In this document: positions 35,604-44,382 of the stretch, piece by piece | How positions within the stretch are numbered: the stretch's first letter is position 1 | Layout of the letters: the number at the start of each line of letters is the position of its first letter | Assembly (NCBI RefSeq): GCF_014635985.1 | Contig: NZ_BMDT01000001.1 | Coordinates: 62,001 to 126,000 of the forward strand | Reading direction: 5' to 3' | From: Enterococcus alcedinis | Lineage (GTDB): Bacteria > Bacillota > Bacilli > Lactobacillales > Enterococcaceae | DNA: 64,000 nucleotides | Notes under the pieces: model-generated | The model's database searches: none | What the model was told of the DNA's origin: nothing | Seen by the model: the letters and a program-made list of their open reading frames with translations, nothing else | Position numbers and translations under genes: made by a program

Positions 35604-35633
35604 AGTATACGCAATAATTAAAAAAGTTAACAA
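35604..35633 (-). promoter_or_regulatory. gpx promoter
   Basis: On the minus strand, -35 TTGTTA (35633-35628), an 18-bp spacer and -10 TATACT (35609-35604), about 25 bp before the start codon. Confidence 0.65.
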
Positions 35634-35670
35634 AAAAACGACTTGGCTCGATTGAACCAAGTCATTTTTA

Positions 35671-37050
35671 TCAAGCAGGGGTTTCTTCAAGTGTTGCGGA
35701 TTGATGAATAACGGCTTTACTTTTCCAGATACCTGAACGCCAACGCCGAATCATCAAGTAGGCTCGTAAGGCTTCGTCAATTGCGTAGGCAATCCAAACA
35801 CCAACTAACCCCATCCCAGCCCAAATCGCTAGAGAATACGAGAAGGGTAAACTAATCACCCATAAAACGAGAATACTACAGAAGAGAGGGAACTTGACGT
35901 CACCACTGGCATTTAAGGAACCAACTAGAATCATGTTAATGGCGCGCATTGTTTCTAGAACAATTTCAACTAAGAAGACTTCGCGAGCAATTTTAATCAC
36001 GTCGCTATTTGAAGTGAAAATACCCATGATTGGTTCAATAAAAATAAAGGTTATAATACAAATAAATAATGTGACGCTGACACCAATAATCGTTGTTCGC
36101 ATGCCACGATTGGAGGCACGATCAAATTCACCAGCTCCGACATTTCGGCCAATCATGATTTGATTGCCTTGGCTAATCGCGGAAGCAATTAAGTAAACAA
36201 ATTGGGTAATGGCACTAATATACGATTTAGCAATTAAAACACTGGATCCAAGTGAGGCAACGATCATCGTCACGACAACTTGGGCACCTTGATAAGACAA
36301 GGATTCACCAGATGATGGTAAGCCATAAGTTAAAATAGCCTTTAAAATAGGTAGAGATATTTTTTTGATACGTAAAGATAATACAGAGAAGCCAATGTAG
36401 CGTTTTAACAAGAAAATCGAAATAATTAGGCCAATACAATTACCAAAAACACTGGAGTAAGCGAGTCCTGTAACACCAAAACTTGGTAATCCAAAAGGTT
36501 GATATAAGACAAAATAGTTACCAACGACAGATAAAATACTGGCGGACATCGGTACTAGCAAAGCAGGAGCGGTATGGCCGTGGGTCCGTAAAATCGCGAT
36601 GATAACCGCCGTCAATGCGGAAATAATTAGACTACCACCAAAAATTTGTAAGTAGTTCTTCCCGATAGCGATGAGCTCGGCATCTAAATTCATAAATGCT
36701 AATAAGTATTCAGAGAAAAATAAAAAGAATAAACTAATGATAAGACCAATTGCAAGTGAGCCAAACAAAGCAGTGTTAATTACATTTTTAATTTCATGTT
36801 GTCGTTTTGCGCCGATGTACTGGGCGATAATAATTTGGGTACCGATGGTGATAAAACCGTAGACAAAGACCATTAAGTTTAATAATTGATTGGCGGCCCC
36901 AACTGAAGCCACGGCCGGTTCGGAGTAGTGTGAAATCATCCAAACGTTGATGTTACCGATTACAACTCGTAAAAACAGTTCTACGAAAATCGGCCAACTT
37001 AGAAAGATTAACTCACGATCCGAAATCGTAAGTATTTTTTTGCTTGCCAA
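35671..37050 (-). CDS. MATE family multidrug efflux transporter
   Basis: A 459-aa protein with twelve predicted membrane segments in two similar halves, the MATE fold (for example YGLPSSGESLSYQGAQVVV in the second half). MATE pumps export cationic drugs in exchange for Na+ or H+. The start is TTG 37050 on the minus strand after AGAGGG. The substrate is unknown. It lies downstream of no other gene and about 90 bases from gpx, so co-transcription with gpx is possible but gpx has its own promoter. Confidence 0.92.
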   Translation of the reverse strand: MASKKILTISDRELIFLSWPIFVELFLRVVIGNINVWMISHYSEPAVASVGAANQLLNLMVFVYGFITIGTQIIIAQYIGAKRQHEIKNVINTALFGSLAIGLIISLFFLFFSEYLLAFMNLDAELIAIGKNYLQIFGGSLIISALTAVIIAILRTHGHTAPALLVPMSASILSVVGNYFVLYQPFGLPSFGVTGLAYSSVFGNCIGLIISIFLLKRYIGFSVLSLRIKKISLPILKAILTYGLPSSGESLSYQGAQVVVTMIVASLGSSVLIAKSYISAITQFVYLIASAISQGNQIMIGRNVGAGEFDRASNRGMRTTIIGVSVTLFICIITFIFIEPIMGIFTSNSDVIKIAREVFLVEIVLETMRAINMILVGSLNASGDVKFPLFCSILVLWVISLPFSYSLAIWAGMGLVGVWIAYAIDEALRAYLMIRRWRSGIWKSKAVIHQSATLEETPA

Positions 37051-37225
37051 AACGAACGCCCTCTCTTATAGTTATTATTTGTAATGTCTTGGCAATTCTA
37101 CAAGATTCATTCAAAAAGTCAAGCACTTTTGAACGGCAAAACAATCCTAAGCAGAATATTAGACAGATGATTAGGAATGGCATAAATTGTAGAGTAGTTA
37201 GATGATGGAAAGGAAGTCATTTGTT

Positions 37226-38140
37226 ATGTTAGATGTAATTGTAATTGGAGCAGGTCCTGCTGGAATGACCGCAGCGCTTTATGCTTCACGTTCAAATTTA
37301 TCCGTATTATTATTGGAAAGAGGTGCACCAGGTGGGCAACTAAATAATACAGCAGAGGTTGAAAACTATCCAGGATTTGATCGAATTATGGGTCCAGATT
37401 TAGCCGAGAAGATGTATGCGCCGTTAGAAAAATTCGGGACGCAACACGCCTACGGAATTGTTCAAAGCCTAAAAGATCAAGGCGATTATAAAGAGGTTTC
37501 GACGGACAGTGAGACGTTCAAAGCCAAAACAGTTATTATTGCAACCGGTTGTGAGCACCGTCAACTAGGTGTTAAAGGTGAACACGAATTTGCAGGCCGC
37601 GGGGTTTCCTACTGTGCTGTTTGTGATGGTGCATTTTTCCGTAACCGTAAATTATTAGTCATTGGTGGTGGGGATTCGGCTGTTGAAGAGGCTATCTTCT
37701 TAACACAATTTGCCGAGGAAGTCGTGATTGTGCACCGTCGTGATGAATTACGTGCGCAAAAAGTTATCCAAGATCGTGCTTTTGCGAACCCTAAAATTTC
37801 ATTCATCTGGGATTCGGTAGTCGAAGAAATTGTTGGCGATAATATGATGATGACTGGCGCGATTATTCGTAACGTTAAAACAGAAGCTGTTCATGAAGAA
37901 AAAGCTGGAGGAATCTTTATCTATGTTGGTTTAGATCCTTTAACTGAAGCATTCAAAGGCAACGGCATTACAAATGAAGACGGTTGGGTTGTCACCGACG
38001 ATGAGATGCGTACAGCGATTCCGGGCGTTTATGCAGTTGGAGACGTACGTGATAAGACTTTGCGTCAAATTACTACGGCAGTCGGCGATGGCAGTATCGC
38101 TGGACAACAAGCATTTGCTTATATAGAAGAACAAAAATAA
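37226..38140 (+). CDS. trxB: Thioredoxin-disulfide reductase
   Basis: TrxB transfers electrons from NADPH through FAD to thioredoxin. The 304-aa protein has the FAD motif GAGPAGMTAAL at the N terminus, the redox pair CAVC (in VSYCAVCDGAFF, near residue 135), the NADPH motif GGGDSAVEEA and the C-terminal FAD motif YAVGDVRDK. ATG 37226 is used because AAAGGAAG lies 10 bases upstream; an in-frame ATG at 37202 adds eight non-family residues. Confidence 0.96.
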   Translation: MLDVIVIGAGPAGMTAALYASRSNLSVLLLERGAPGGQLNNTAEVENYPGFDRIMGPDLAEKMYAPLEKFGTQHAYGIVQSLKDQGDYKEVSTDSETFKAKTVIIATGCEHRQLGVKGEHEFAGRGVSYCAVCDGAFFRNRKLLVIGGGDSAVEEAIFLTQFAEEVVIVHRRDELRAQKVIQDRAFANPKISFIWDSVVEEIVGDNMMMTGAIIRNVKTEAVHEEKAGGIFIYVGLDPLTEAFKGNGITNEDGWVVTDDEMRTAIPGVYAVGDVRDKTLRQITTAVGDGSIAGQQAFAYIEEQK

Positions 38141-38194
38141 AGTCATTCGAAAAAGCAGATTTTTGATGTGGATGGATCAAAAAATACTCATTTT

Positions 38195-38233
38195 AAAAAA
38201 AGAGGCGTGACATCTGTCAGGGCCTCTTTTTTG
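38195..38233 (+). terminator. Rho-independent terminator after trxB
   Basis: The stem AAAAAAGAGGC...GCCTCTTTTTT contains a GTGACATCTGTCA core, similar to other terminators in the window. Confidence 0.88.
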
Positions 38234-38395
38234 AGCTGCTCAAGTATAGCAAATAACCAATCAAGAGATAAAATCCTGTGAAGTGGTTGTTGCATATAAA
38301 TATTTGCACGAAGAAACACGTCAAGCGCTTTTCGTACTAAGGTAATAATGGTATACTAAGCCAAAGTGAGACATTTTTTGAAAGAGGGGATTCAA

Positions 38396-40132
38396 ATGAC
38401 ATCTTGGATGAATACATATGAACAATGGGCAAACTTTGCCGATTTAGAAGATAATTTAAAGGGACAATTAAAACAGTTAGCAAACGAGCCAGTAACGCTA
38501 GAAGATGCTTTCTATGCACCTTTAGAATTTGGAACAGCAGGGATGCGTGGTATTTTAGGACCAGGAATTAATCGAATGAATATTTATACGATTCGTCAAG
38601 CGACAGAAGGTTTGGCTCGTTTTATGGAAACGCAAGATGAGGCGACGAAAAAACGTGGTGTGGCGATTGCTTTTGATTCACGTCATTTTTCACGTGAGTT
38701 TGCTTTAGAAGCAGCTCGCACGCTCGCGCAACATGACATTCCTTCCTTCGTCTTTGAGAGTCTGCGACCGACGCCAGAACTATCTTTTGCTGTCCGTCAT
38801 TTAAATACGTTTACTGGAATTATGATTACGGCATCGCATAATCCGGCTGAATATAACGGCTATAAGATTTATGGCGAGGACGGTGGGCAAATGCCACCTG
38901 CTGACGCGGAGGCTGTGACACGTTTTGTGCGTGGAGTGGAAAACTCGTTAGAAATTCCAGTCTTAAGCGAAGATGAGGCATTGGCTAAAAAACTGATTAC
39001 ATTTATTGGTGAAGAAGTCGATCAAGCGTATCTAGAAGAAGTAAAAACGGTCACGATTAACCAAGCGCTAATCGATGAAATGGGCGATGATTTAAAATTG
39101 GTTTACACACCATTACATGGTGCAGGAAAAATGTTAGGTGAACGCGCTTTAAAACAAGCCGGCTTTAAAAAATTTGTAATTGAACCTAGTCAAGGACAAC
39201 CCGATCCGAATTTCAGTACAGTGAAGTCGCCGAATCCTGAAGAAGCATCGGCTTTTGAATATGCGATTCGTTTAGGCGAAGCAGAAGGCGCGGACTTACT
39301 TATTGCTACCGACCCAGATGCAGACCGTTTAGGCGCTGCGATTCGCATGCCAGATGGTCAATATCAAGTGTTAAGCGGTAACCAAATCGGTGCCATCTTA
39401 ATCCATTACATCTTAGAAGCGCATCGCTCAGCAGGGACGCTACCAGCCAATGCGGCGGTTCTGAAATCAATTGTTTCAAGTGAACTACCAACAGCGATTG
39501 CTGAAAGTTATGGCGTGAAAATGTTAGACGTTTTAACGGGTTTTAAATTTATTGCAGAAAAAATTCAACAGTTTGAAGAAGACCATTCTCAAACCTTTAT
39601 GTTTGGTTTTGAGGAAAGTTATGGATATCTTGTTAAGCCGTTTGTCCGTGACAAAGATGCGATTCAAGCGCTTGTTTTATTTGCAGAAGTTGCCGCTTAC
39701 TATAAAAAACAAGGTCAAACCTTGTTTGATGCCTTACAATTAATCTTTGAACAGTATGGCTATTTTTCGGAAAAGACCATTTCAGTAACAATGAGTGGAC
39801 AAGAAGGAACGGCTCAAATTGCACGCTTAATGAAAACGTTCCGTGAAAAAAAACCGACCGAATTCGCACGTGTAGCGGTTATTGAAACAGAAGATTTTAA
39901 AGAATTGACTAAAACAACAGCGGGCGGAGAAGTTGAGCACTTGACAACACCACCATCAGATGTTTTAAAATACGTTTTAGCAGATGAGAGTTGGATTGCA
40001 GTACGTCCTTCGGGAACGGAACCAAAAATCAAATTTTATATCGGCGTGAAAGGTGACAGTCAAGCAGAAGCAAATGCTAAAATTGTCGCTTTAGAAGCTG
40101 CAATCAATGAAATCACTGTAGCAGCAGAATAA
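38396..40132 (+). CDS. pgcA: Phospho-sugar mutase (alpha-phosphoglucomutase)
   Basis: This enzyme interconverts glucose-6-phosphate and glucose-1-phosphate, feeding GalU. The 578-aa protein has the catalytic phosphoserine loop TASHNPAEYNGYK (near residue 145), the metal loop ATDPDADRLGAA (near 303), the sugar loop GFEESYGY and the phosphate-binding RPSGTEPKIKFY at the C terminus. Length and sequence fit the PgcA type of Firmicutes. ATG 38396 follows AGAGGGGA; an upstream in-frame start at 38366 has no site. A TATACT -10 lies at 38352-38357. Confidence 0.95.
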   Translation: MTSWMNTYEQWANFADLEDNLKGQLKQLANEPVTLEDAFYAPLEFGTAGMRGILGPGINRMNIYTIRQATEGLARFMETQDEATKKRGVAIAFDSRHFSREFALEAARTLAQHDIPSFVFESLRPTPELSFAVRHLNTFTGIMITASHNPAEYNGYKIYGEDGGQMPPADAEAVTRFVRGVENSLEIPVLSEDEALAKKLITFIGEEVDQAYLEEVKTVTINQALIDEMGDDLKLVYTPLHGAGKMLGERALKQAGFKKFVIEPSQGQPDPNFSTVKSPNPEEASAFEYAIRLGEAEGADLLIATDPDADRLGAAIRMPDGQYQVLSGNQIGAILIHYILEAHRSAGTLPANAAVLKSIVSSELPTAIAESYGVKMLDVLTGFKFIAEKIQQFEEDHSQTFMFGFEESYGYLVKPFVRDKDAIQALVLFAEVAAYYKKQGQTLFDALQLIFEQYGYFSEKTISVTMSGQEGTAQIARLMKTFREKKPTEFARVAVIETEDFKELTKTTAGGEVEHLTTPPSDVLKYVLADESWIAVRPSGTEPKIKFYIGVKGDSQAEANAKIVALEAAINEITVAAE

Positions 40133-40146
40133 TTGAGTTTAAAAAA

Positions 40147-40175
40147 TAAGAGGGATGATTCTCCCTCTTGTTTTT
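40147..40175 (+). terminator. Rho-independent terminator after pgcA
   Basis: The stem AAGAGGGA / TCCCTCTT with a 6-base loop, followed by GTTTTT. It ends just 13 bases before the ArsR-family start codon, so any transcript for that gene from pgcA must read through it. Confidence 0.85.
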
Positions 40176-40188
40176 CATGGAGGGCGCT

Positions 40189-40482
40189 ATGGAGAAATTA
40201 CCAACACTTCAAGAAATGGAGCAGATTAGTCGTATTTTTAAATTGTTAAGTGATAAAACACGACTGAAAATTTTGTTAGCACTTGAAAAAGGTGAGCGAA
40301 ATGTCACTTCTATTGCGGAAATTGTGAATATGGAACAATCTGCTGTTTCTCATCAATTAAAATTATTGCGAGAAAACCGGATGGTTCGGTCACGCAGAGA
40401 AGGAAAAACGATTTATTACCAGCTTGATGATGATCATGTTTTTGATATTTTAGAACAAACTCTCGAACATATTCGTCATTAA
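40189..40482 (+). CDS. ArsR/SmtB family zinc-type metal sensor (CzrA-like)
   Basis: A 97-aa winged-helix repressor. The recognition helix region is NMEQSAVSHQLKLLRENRMV. The C-terminal helix has Asp81, His83, His94 and His97 in the pattern DxH(10)HxxH, exactly the alpha-5 Zn/Co site of S. aureus CzrA. The alpha-3 cysteine pair of ArsR and CadC is absent. It is therefore predicted to sense zinc or cobalt and repress an exporter. No metal transporter is next to it. ATG 40189 is set by GGAGGG; TTG 40168 lies inside the preceding terminator. Confidence 0.9.
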   Translation: MEKLPTLQEMEQISRIFKLLSDKTRLKILLALEKGERNVTSIAEIVNMEQSAVSHQLKLLRENRMVRSRREGKTIYYQLDDDHVFDILEQTLEHIRH

Positions 40483-40489
40483 AATGAAT

Positions 40490-40525
40490 AAAAAAGAGGA
40501 AGTCTACAGGTCCCTCTTTTTTTTT
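40490..40525 (+). terminator. Rho-independent terminator after the ArsR-family gene
   Basis: The stem AAAAAGAGG / CCTCTTTTT, with an inner irregular loop and a run of nine T. Confidence 0.85.
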
Positions 40526-40610
40526 GCTTGAAATTTTGCTATATTAAAGAAGAATATTAAAATTCGATGATATAACTCTAATTAAAATGTTAGATTAGAT
40601 AGGAGAACAT

Positions 40611-41897
40611 ATGAAAAAAGAAATGAAAATCGGTTTACTAGGATTAGGCGTTGTAGCAACAGGTGTCGTTGAGAGGTTAGCAGCGCAGCAAAAACAAATC
40701 GAGGCGCAAACAGGTATTTTATTATCAATCGAAAAAGCGCTCGTTTTAAACCCACAAGAAAAAGCAGCTGTGGCAAAAGCCCATGGTTTTGAATTAGTTA
40801 CGAATATTGAAGATATTACAAAGGACGCTGAAATTGATATTGTGATTGAACTGATTGGTCGAATTTCACCGGCTAAAGAATACATTTTATCTGCTTTGAA
40901 AAATGGGAAACATGTTGTCACGGCTAATAAAGACTTAATTGCTCAGCATGGAAAAGAAATCATTGCCGTAGCAAAAGAACATAAAGTCGGTTTTTATTAT
41001 GAAGCAAGTGTGGGTGGAGGAATTCCATTATTACGCCCGTTAGCAACGAGTTATGCGGCTGACACAATCACGAGTATTAAAGGGATTGTTAATGGAACTA
41101 CGAACTATATGTTAACTAAGATGATGGAAGAGCAGATGGATTATCAAACCGCATTAGCTCAAGCGCAAGCATTAGGCTTTGCAGAGTCGGATCCGACAAA
41201 TGACGTGGATGGTATTGATGCAGCGTATAAAATGATTATTTTAGGTGCTTTTGCTTTTGGGGCTGACTTAAGCTTATCTGATTTATCGATACAAGGGATT
41301 CGTCATGTGCAAGCAGCTGACGTTGTTACTGCACAAACACTAGGTTATGAAGTCAAATTAATCGGTGAGGTTAAACGTGTAGCACAAGGGATTACGGCTC
41401 GTGTGTCACCTGTCCTTGTACCTAAAACACATCCTTTAGCGATGATTAAAAATGAATATAATGGTGTCTTTATTGAAAGTGAAGGGATTGGCCAATCGCT
41501 ACTGTATGGACCTGGAGCAGGTGCTTTACCAACAGCAACGAGCGTCTTATCTGACTTGATTGAAATCGCTGATCGCGCTTATGATCAGCAGTCATTTGAA
41601 GCGTTCAACCGTAAAGAGTTGGGGAGTCCATTGGCCGACCGTTCAGTCGTTGAAGAAAATTATTTTATTAGTGTTGAATTAAATGCAACTCCAGTAAGTG
41701 TGGACGCATTGGTTCAATCGCTTAACAAACAAGGTTATAAGGTGGTTTATTGTGCGTTAGCAGCGACAGAAAATCGTTTGAGTCTGATTGTTAATCATGT
41801 GGTCCCATCGGCATACGAAGCATTATTGGCTGAATTGGCAACACAAGGTCAAATTCAAGGACAATTAGGGGTAATGGGGGATTACAATGAAAATTAG
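40611..41897 (+). CDS. hom: Homoserine dehydrogenase
   Basis: Hom reduces aspartate semialdehyde to homoserine for threonine and methionine synthesis. The 428-aa protein has the NAD(P) motif GLGVVATGVVERL, the catalytic region VNGTTNYMLTKM and SDPTNDVDGIDAAYK. A C-terminal ACT domain (about residues 345-428) usually senses threonine. The start follows TAGGAGAAC. It overlaps thrB by 11 bases. thrC, which often lies between these genes, is absent here. Confidence 0.96.
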   Translation: MKKEMKIGLLGLGVVATGVVERLAAQQKQIEAQTGILLSIEKALVLNPQEKAAVAKAHGFELVTNIEDITKDAEIDIVIELIGRISPAKEYILSALKNGKHVVTANKDLIAQHGKEIIAVAKEHKVGFYYEASVGGGIPLLRPLATSYAADTITSIKGIVNGTTNYMLTKMMEEQMDYQTALAQAQALGFAESDPTNDVDGIDAAYKMIILGAFAFGADLSLSDLSIQGIRHVQAADVVTAQTLGYEVKLIGEVKRVAQGITARVSPVLVPKTHPLAMIKNEYNGVFIESEGIGQSLLYGPGAGALPTATSVLSDLIEIADRAYDQQSFEAFNRKELGSPLADRSVVEENYFISVELNATPVSVDALVQSLNKQGYKVVYCALAATENRLSLIVNHVVPSAYEALLAELATQGQIQGQLGVMGDYNEN

Positions 41898-42762
41898 AGT
41901 ACCGGCAACGAGTGCCAATTTAGGCCCTGGTTTTGATTCTTGTGGTATTGCACTTTCTTTGTATTTATTTATTGAAGTGCTAGGACCAAATGAAAAGTGG
42001 GAAATCATTCATGATTTAGGAAATGATGTTCCAAGTGATGCAAGCAACTTAATGATTGAAACAGCGTTAAGTCTTGCGCCAAATTTAACGCCACAAAAAA
42101 TAAAAATGAACTCTAGTGTTCCTTTGGCACGTGGTTTAGGCAGTAGTTCATCTGTCATTGTTGCGGGGATTGAATTAGCCAATCGTTTAGCTCATCTGAA
42201 TTTATCTCAACAAGATAAAGTTGAGATTGCAACACGTATCGAGGGGCATCCTGATAACGTGGCACCAGCAATTTGTGGTGATTTTGTTGTTGCATGTTAT
42301 TTTCCTGAAAAACACAAAGACGATGTAAGCTATGTAAAGCATTACTTCCCAGAAGGTGATATCATTGCTTTTATCCCTAATAAAGAGTTATTAACCGTTG
42401 AAAGTCGTGAAGTTTTACCAAAATCTTTTTCCTATAGAGATGCAGTGGAAGCAAGCGGGATTGCGAATGTGATGATTGCTGCTTTAATCAAAGGGAACTT
42501 GCCTTTAGCAGCAAAAATGATGCAAGAAGATCGTTGGCATGAACGTTACCGTCAAAAATTCGTGCCACATTTGGCATTAATTCGTCAGATTTGTCAAGAT
42601 GAGGGCGCATATGGTTGTTTCTTGAGTGGAGCAGGCCCAACAGTTTTAATCTTGTCACCAGAAGAGCAGACGGAAAAAGTCATGCAGTCACTTAGAAGAA
42701 TCGATGATACAGCAAGAATTGAACAACTATCAATTGATCGTGAAGGCATCCAAGTCTTTTAA
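41887..42762 (+). CDS. thrB: Homoserine kinase
   Basis: ThrB phosphorylates homoserine for threonine synthesis. The 291-aa GHMP kinase has the N-terminal PATSANLGPGFDSCGIALS motif, the ATP loop PLARGLGSSSSVIVAG (near residue 80) and the C-terminal FLSGAGPTVLIL motif. It starts inside the end of hom after AGGGGTAATGGGGG, so it is translationally coupled. The transcript ends in a perfect palindromic terminator. Confidence 0.96.
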   Translation: MKIRVPATSANLGPGFDSCGIALSLYLFIEVLGPNEKWEIIHDLGNDVPSDASNLMIETALSLAPNLTPQKIKMNSSVPLARGLGSSSSVIVAGIELANRLAHLNLSQQDKVEIATRIEGHPDNVAPAICGDFVVACYFPEKHKDDVSYVKHYFPEGDIIAFIPNKELLTVESREVLPKSFSYRDAVEASGIANVMIAALIKGNLPLAAKMMQEDRWHERYRQKFVPHLALIRQICQDEGAYGCFLSGAGPTVLILSPEEQTEKVMQSLRRIDDTARIEQLSIDREGIQVF

Positions 42763-42806
42763 CTAACAAAAGCCCCAACGAATCGATTCGTTGGGGCTTT
42801 TGTTAG
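42763..42806. terminator. Bidirectional terminator, 44-bp perfect palindrome
   Basis: Two 22-bp arms beginning CTAACAAAAGCCCC and ending GGGGCTTTTGTTAG are perfectly complementary with no loop bases between them. The stop codon of the minus-strand gene (42803-42805) lies inside it. Being fully symmetric it should stop both thrB and the PPDK regulator gene. Confidence 0.92.
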
Positions 42807-43660
42807 TCTTCATTGTCGTCGGTAATAAAGTAACTATGGTCTTCTAAATTTAGAGCATTTAAAATCATGGAAGCCGTCTCTTCAATCGAAAGCCGTGCCA
42901 CATTAATCACAATACAACCTAATTTATTATATAATTCCGTTGCAAATTCTAGTTCAGAAATAATTTTATCAATTTGAGAATACGCAGTGTCTGGATTTAA
43001 TCCATAGGAAATCATCCGTTCTTTGCGAATATTATTTAAAATTTTTGGATCATTAGTTAAACCGACAATCTTTTTAGGATCAATTTCCCATAATTGCTTT
43101 GGAATATGTGCCTGTGGGACAATTGGTAAGTTAGCTACTTTTAAATTTTTGTTAGCCAAAAAGAGACTAAGAGGTGTTTTCGATGTGCGAGAGACACCTA
43201 ATAACACGACATCGGCTTCTAAAAAACCACGTGGATCTTTACCGTCATCGTATTTAACAGCAAATTCCATTGCTTTAATGCGTTTGAAATAGTTTTTATT
43301 TAAGTGATGCAAGGCCCCGGGTTCACGCGTCGGTTCGATACCGGTTCGACGTTGAACTTCAAGTACCGGTGGCGTCAACACATCAAAGTGAAACAGGCCA
43401 CTTGCTTCGCAAAAATCATCTGCTACTTGAACAAGCTCTTGATTGATAATAGTGTGTAAAATCATGGCGTTATGACTCTTAGCATCAACGAGTGCTTTAA
43501 TTAAGGCATCTTTTGTTGTAATGAACGTGCGACGAAAGATTTCAAAATTAATCATCGGGTATTGAGCCATCGTTGCTTGGGCTAATTTTGATGCGGTTTC
43601 TCCAGCTGAATCTGAAATAACGAAAAAGGTTAATGTTTCTTTTACATTTGTCTCTGTCAT
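42803..43660 (-). CDS. Putative pyruvate, phosphate dikinase regulatory protein (PSRP/DUF299)
   Basis: Members of this family are bifunctional serine/threonine kinases and phosphorylases that switch pyruvate phosphate dikinase or PEP synthase off and on using ADP. The 285-aa protein has the P-loop-like LLGVSRTSKTPLSLFLA (near residue 150), a conserved SDSAGETA at the N terminus and RTGIEPTREPG. The second ATG (43660) is used because GTGAGGG directly abuts the first one at 43666. No dikinase gene is in the window. The gene is divergent from the Zur-like gene and has a TGG-TATAAT extended -10 at 43693-43701. Confidence 0.92.
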   Translation of the reverse strand: MTETNVKETLTFFVISDSAGETASKLAQATMAQYPMINFEIFRRTFITTKDALIKALVDAKSHNAMILHTIINQELVQVADDFCEASGLFHFDVLTPPVLEVQRRTGIEPTREPGALHHLNKNYFKRIKAMEFAVKYDDGKDPRGFLEADVVLLGVSRTSKTPLSLFLANKNLKVANLPIVPQAHIPKQLWEIDPKKIVGLTNDPKILNNIRKERMISYGLNPDTAYSQIDKIISELEFATELYNKLGCIVINVARLSIEETASMILNALNLEDHSYFITDDNED

Positions 43661-43692
43661 AAGCATCCCTCACTTGCATTTTAGTCATACTT

Positions 43693-43701
43693 ATTATACC
43701 A
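43693..43701 (-). promoter_or_regulatory. Extended -10 promoter of the PPDK regulator gene
   Basis: TGGTATAAT on the minus strand, about 32 bases before the start codon. Confidence 0.55.
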
Positions 43702-43750
43702 TACACTCGATTAAGAATTGTAGACGGATTGTAAAAAGGAGGGACTAGCG

Positions 43751-44197
43751 TTGGAAAATCAAGTAGCAATTGCTGGAGCGATGAAAATTCTAAAAGAAAA
43801 CGGTAAAAAACAAACGAAGCGACGTGAAGTCATGATTGACTATTTAGTACAGTCAAATCGTTATGTTTCACCAAAAGAAATTCACTCTAGCTTAACCAAA
43901 GAATATCCCGGACTCAGTCAAGATACGATTTATCGAAATTTACGCGAATTTGCAGAATTAGGAATTTTAGAAGAGACGGAATTAAATGGTGAGATGAATT
44001 TTCGTTTTCATTGCGTACATCCGAATTCAAATCATCATCATCACCACTTTATTTGTACGAATTGTGGGGCAACAAAGCCATTAGATCTTTGTCCAATGAC
44101 TTTTTATCAAGAACAGTTACCAGATTGCTTGATTGAAGATCATCGCTTTGAAATTTTCGGTAAATGTGAAAAATGCGTCAAAATTAATGAATCGTAG
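43751..44197 (+). CDS. zur: Fur family repressor, Zur-like (zinc uptake regulator)
   Basis: A 148-aa winged-helix metalloregulator. The DNA-binding part has YPGLSQDTIYRNLREFAELGILEE. The metal region has a run of five His followed by FICTNC, then LCPM and a final CEKC, giving two CxxC pairs for structural zinc. The arrangement (HHHHHFIC..CG.TK....CPM...H.FEI.G.C..C) closely follows B. subtilis Zur rather than PerR or Fur as I remember them. The start is TTG 43751 after AGGAGGG. The precise metal is inferred. No zinc uptake genes are adjacent. Confidence 0.8.
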   Translation: MENQVAIAGAMKILKENGKKQTKRREVMIDYLVQSNRYVSPKEIHSSLTKEYPGLSQDTIYRNLREFAELGILEETELNGEMNFRFHCVHPNSNHHHHHFICTNCGATKPLDLCPMTFYQEQLPDCLIEDHRFEIFGKCEKCVKINES

Positions 44198-44269
44198 ATG
44201 TTTTTATTTGAATATATTGTGTTATGCGAACAAAAATGCAAAATAATTAGAAGATTTTAGCAGAACAGC

Positions 44270-44298
44270 TTGACACTATTTCAAGGCTTCGATATAAT
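44270..44298 (+). promoter_or_regulatory. Consensus promoter of rpsU
   Basis: A perfect TTGACA (44270-44275), an exact 17-bp spacer and a perfect TATAAT (44293-44298). This is the strongest promoter in the window, giving a leader of about 78 nt before rpsU. Confidence 0.92.
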
Positions 44299-44382
44299 TT
44301 GTCAAAGGACAGTGATGTGAGGGATGTTTTTTTATTCCTTGCAAAAACGGTTACTTTTTAAGCTCGGAGGGAGGGATTTAAC

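Noticed and set aside
38319-38334. cre-like sequence TCAAGCGCTTTTCG upstream of pgcA
   Set aside because: The AAGCGCTTT core is cre-like but the flanks match poorly (about 9 of 14), so I do not list it as a site.
40611-42762. Missing thrC as a gene loss
   Set aside because: hom and thrB overlap directly and look intact; thrC is often elsewhere, so absence from this window is not evidence of loss.
44342-44355. cre-like sequence in the rpsU leader
   Set aside because: The core AAACGGTTAC fits but several flanking positions do not, and catabolite control of rpsU has no support.
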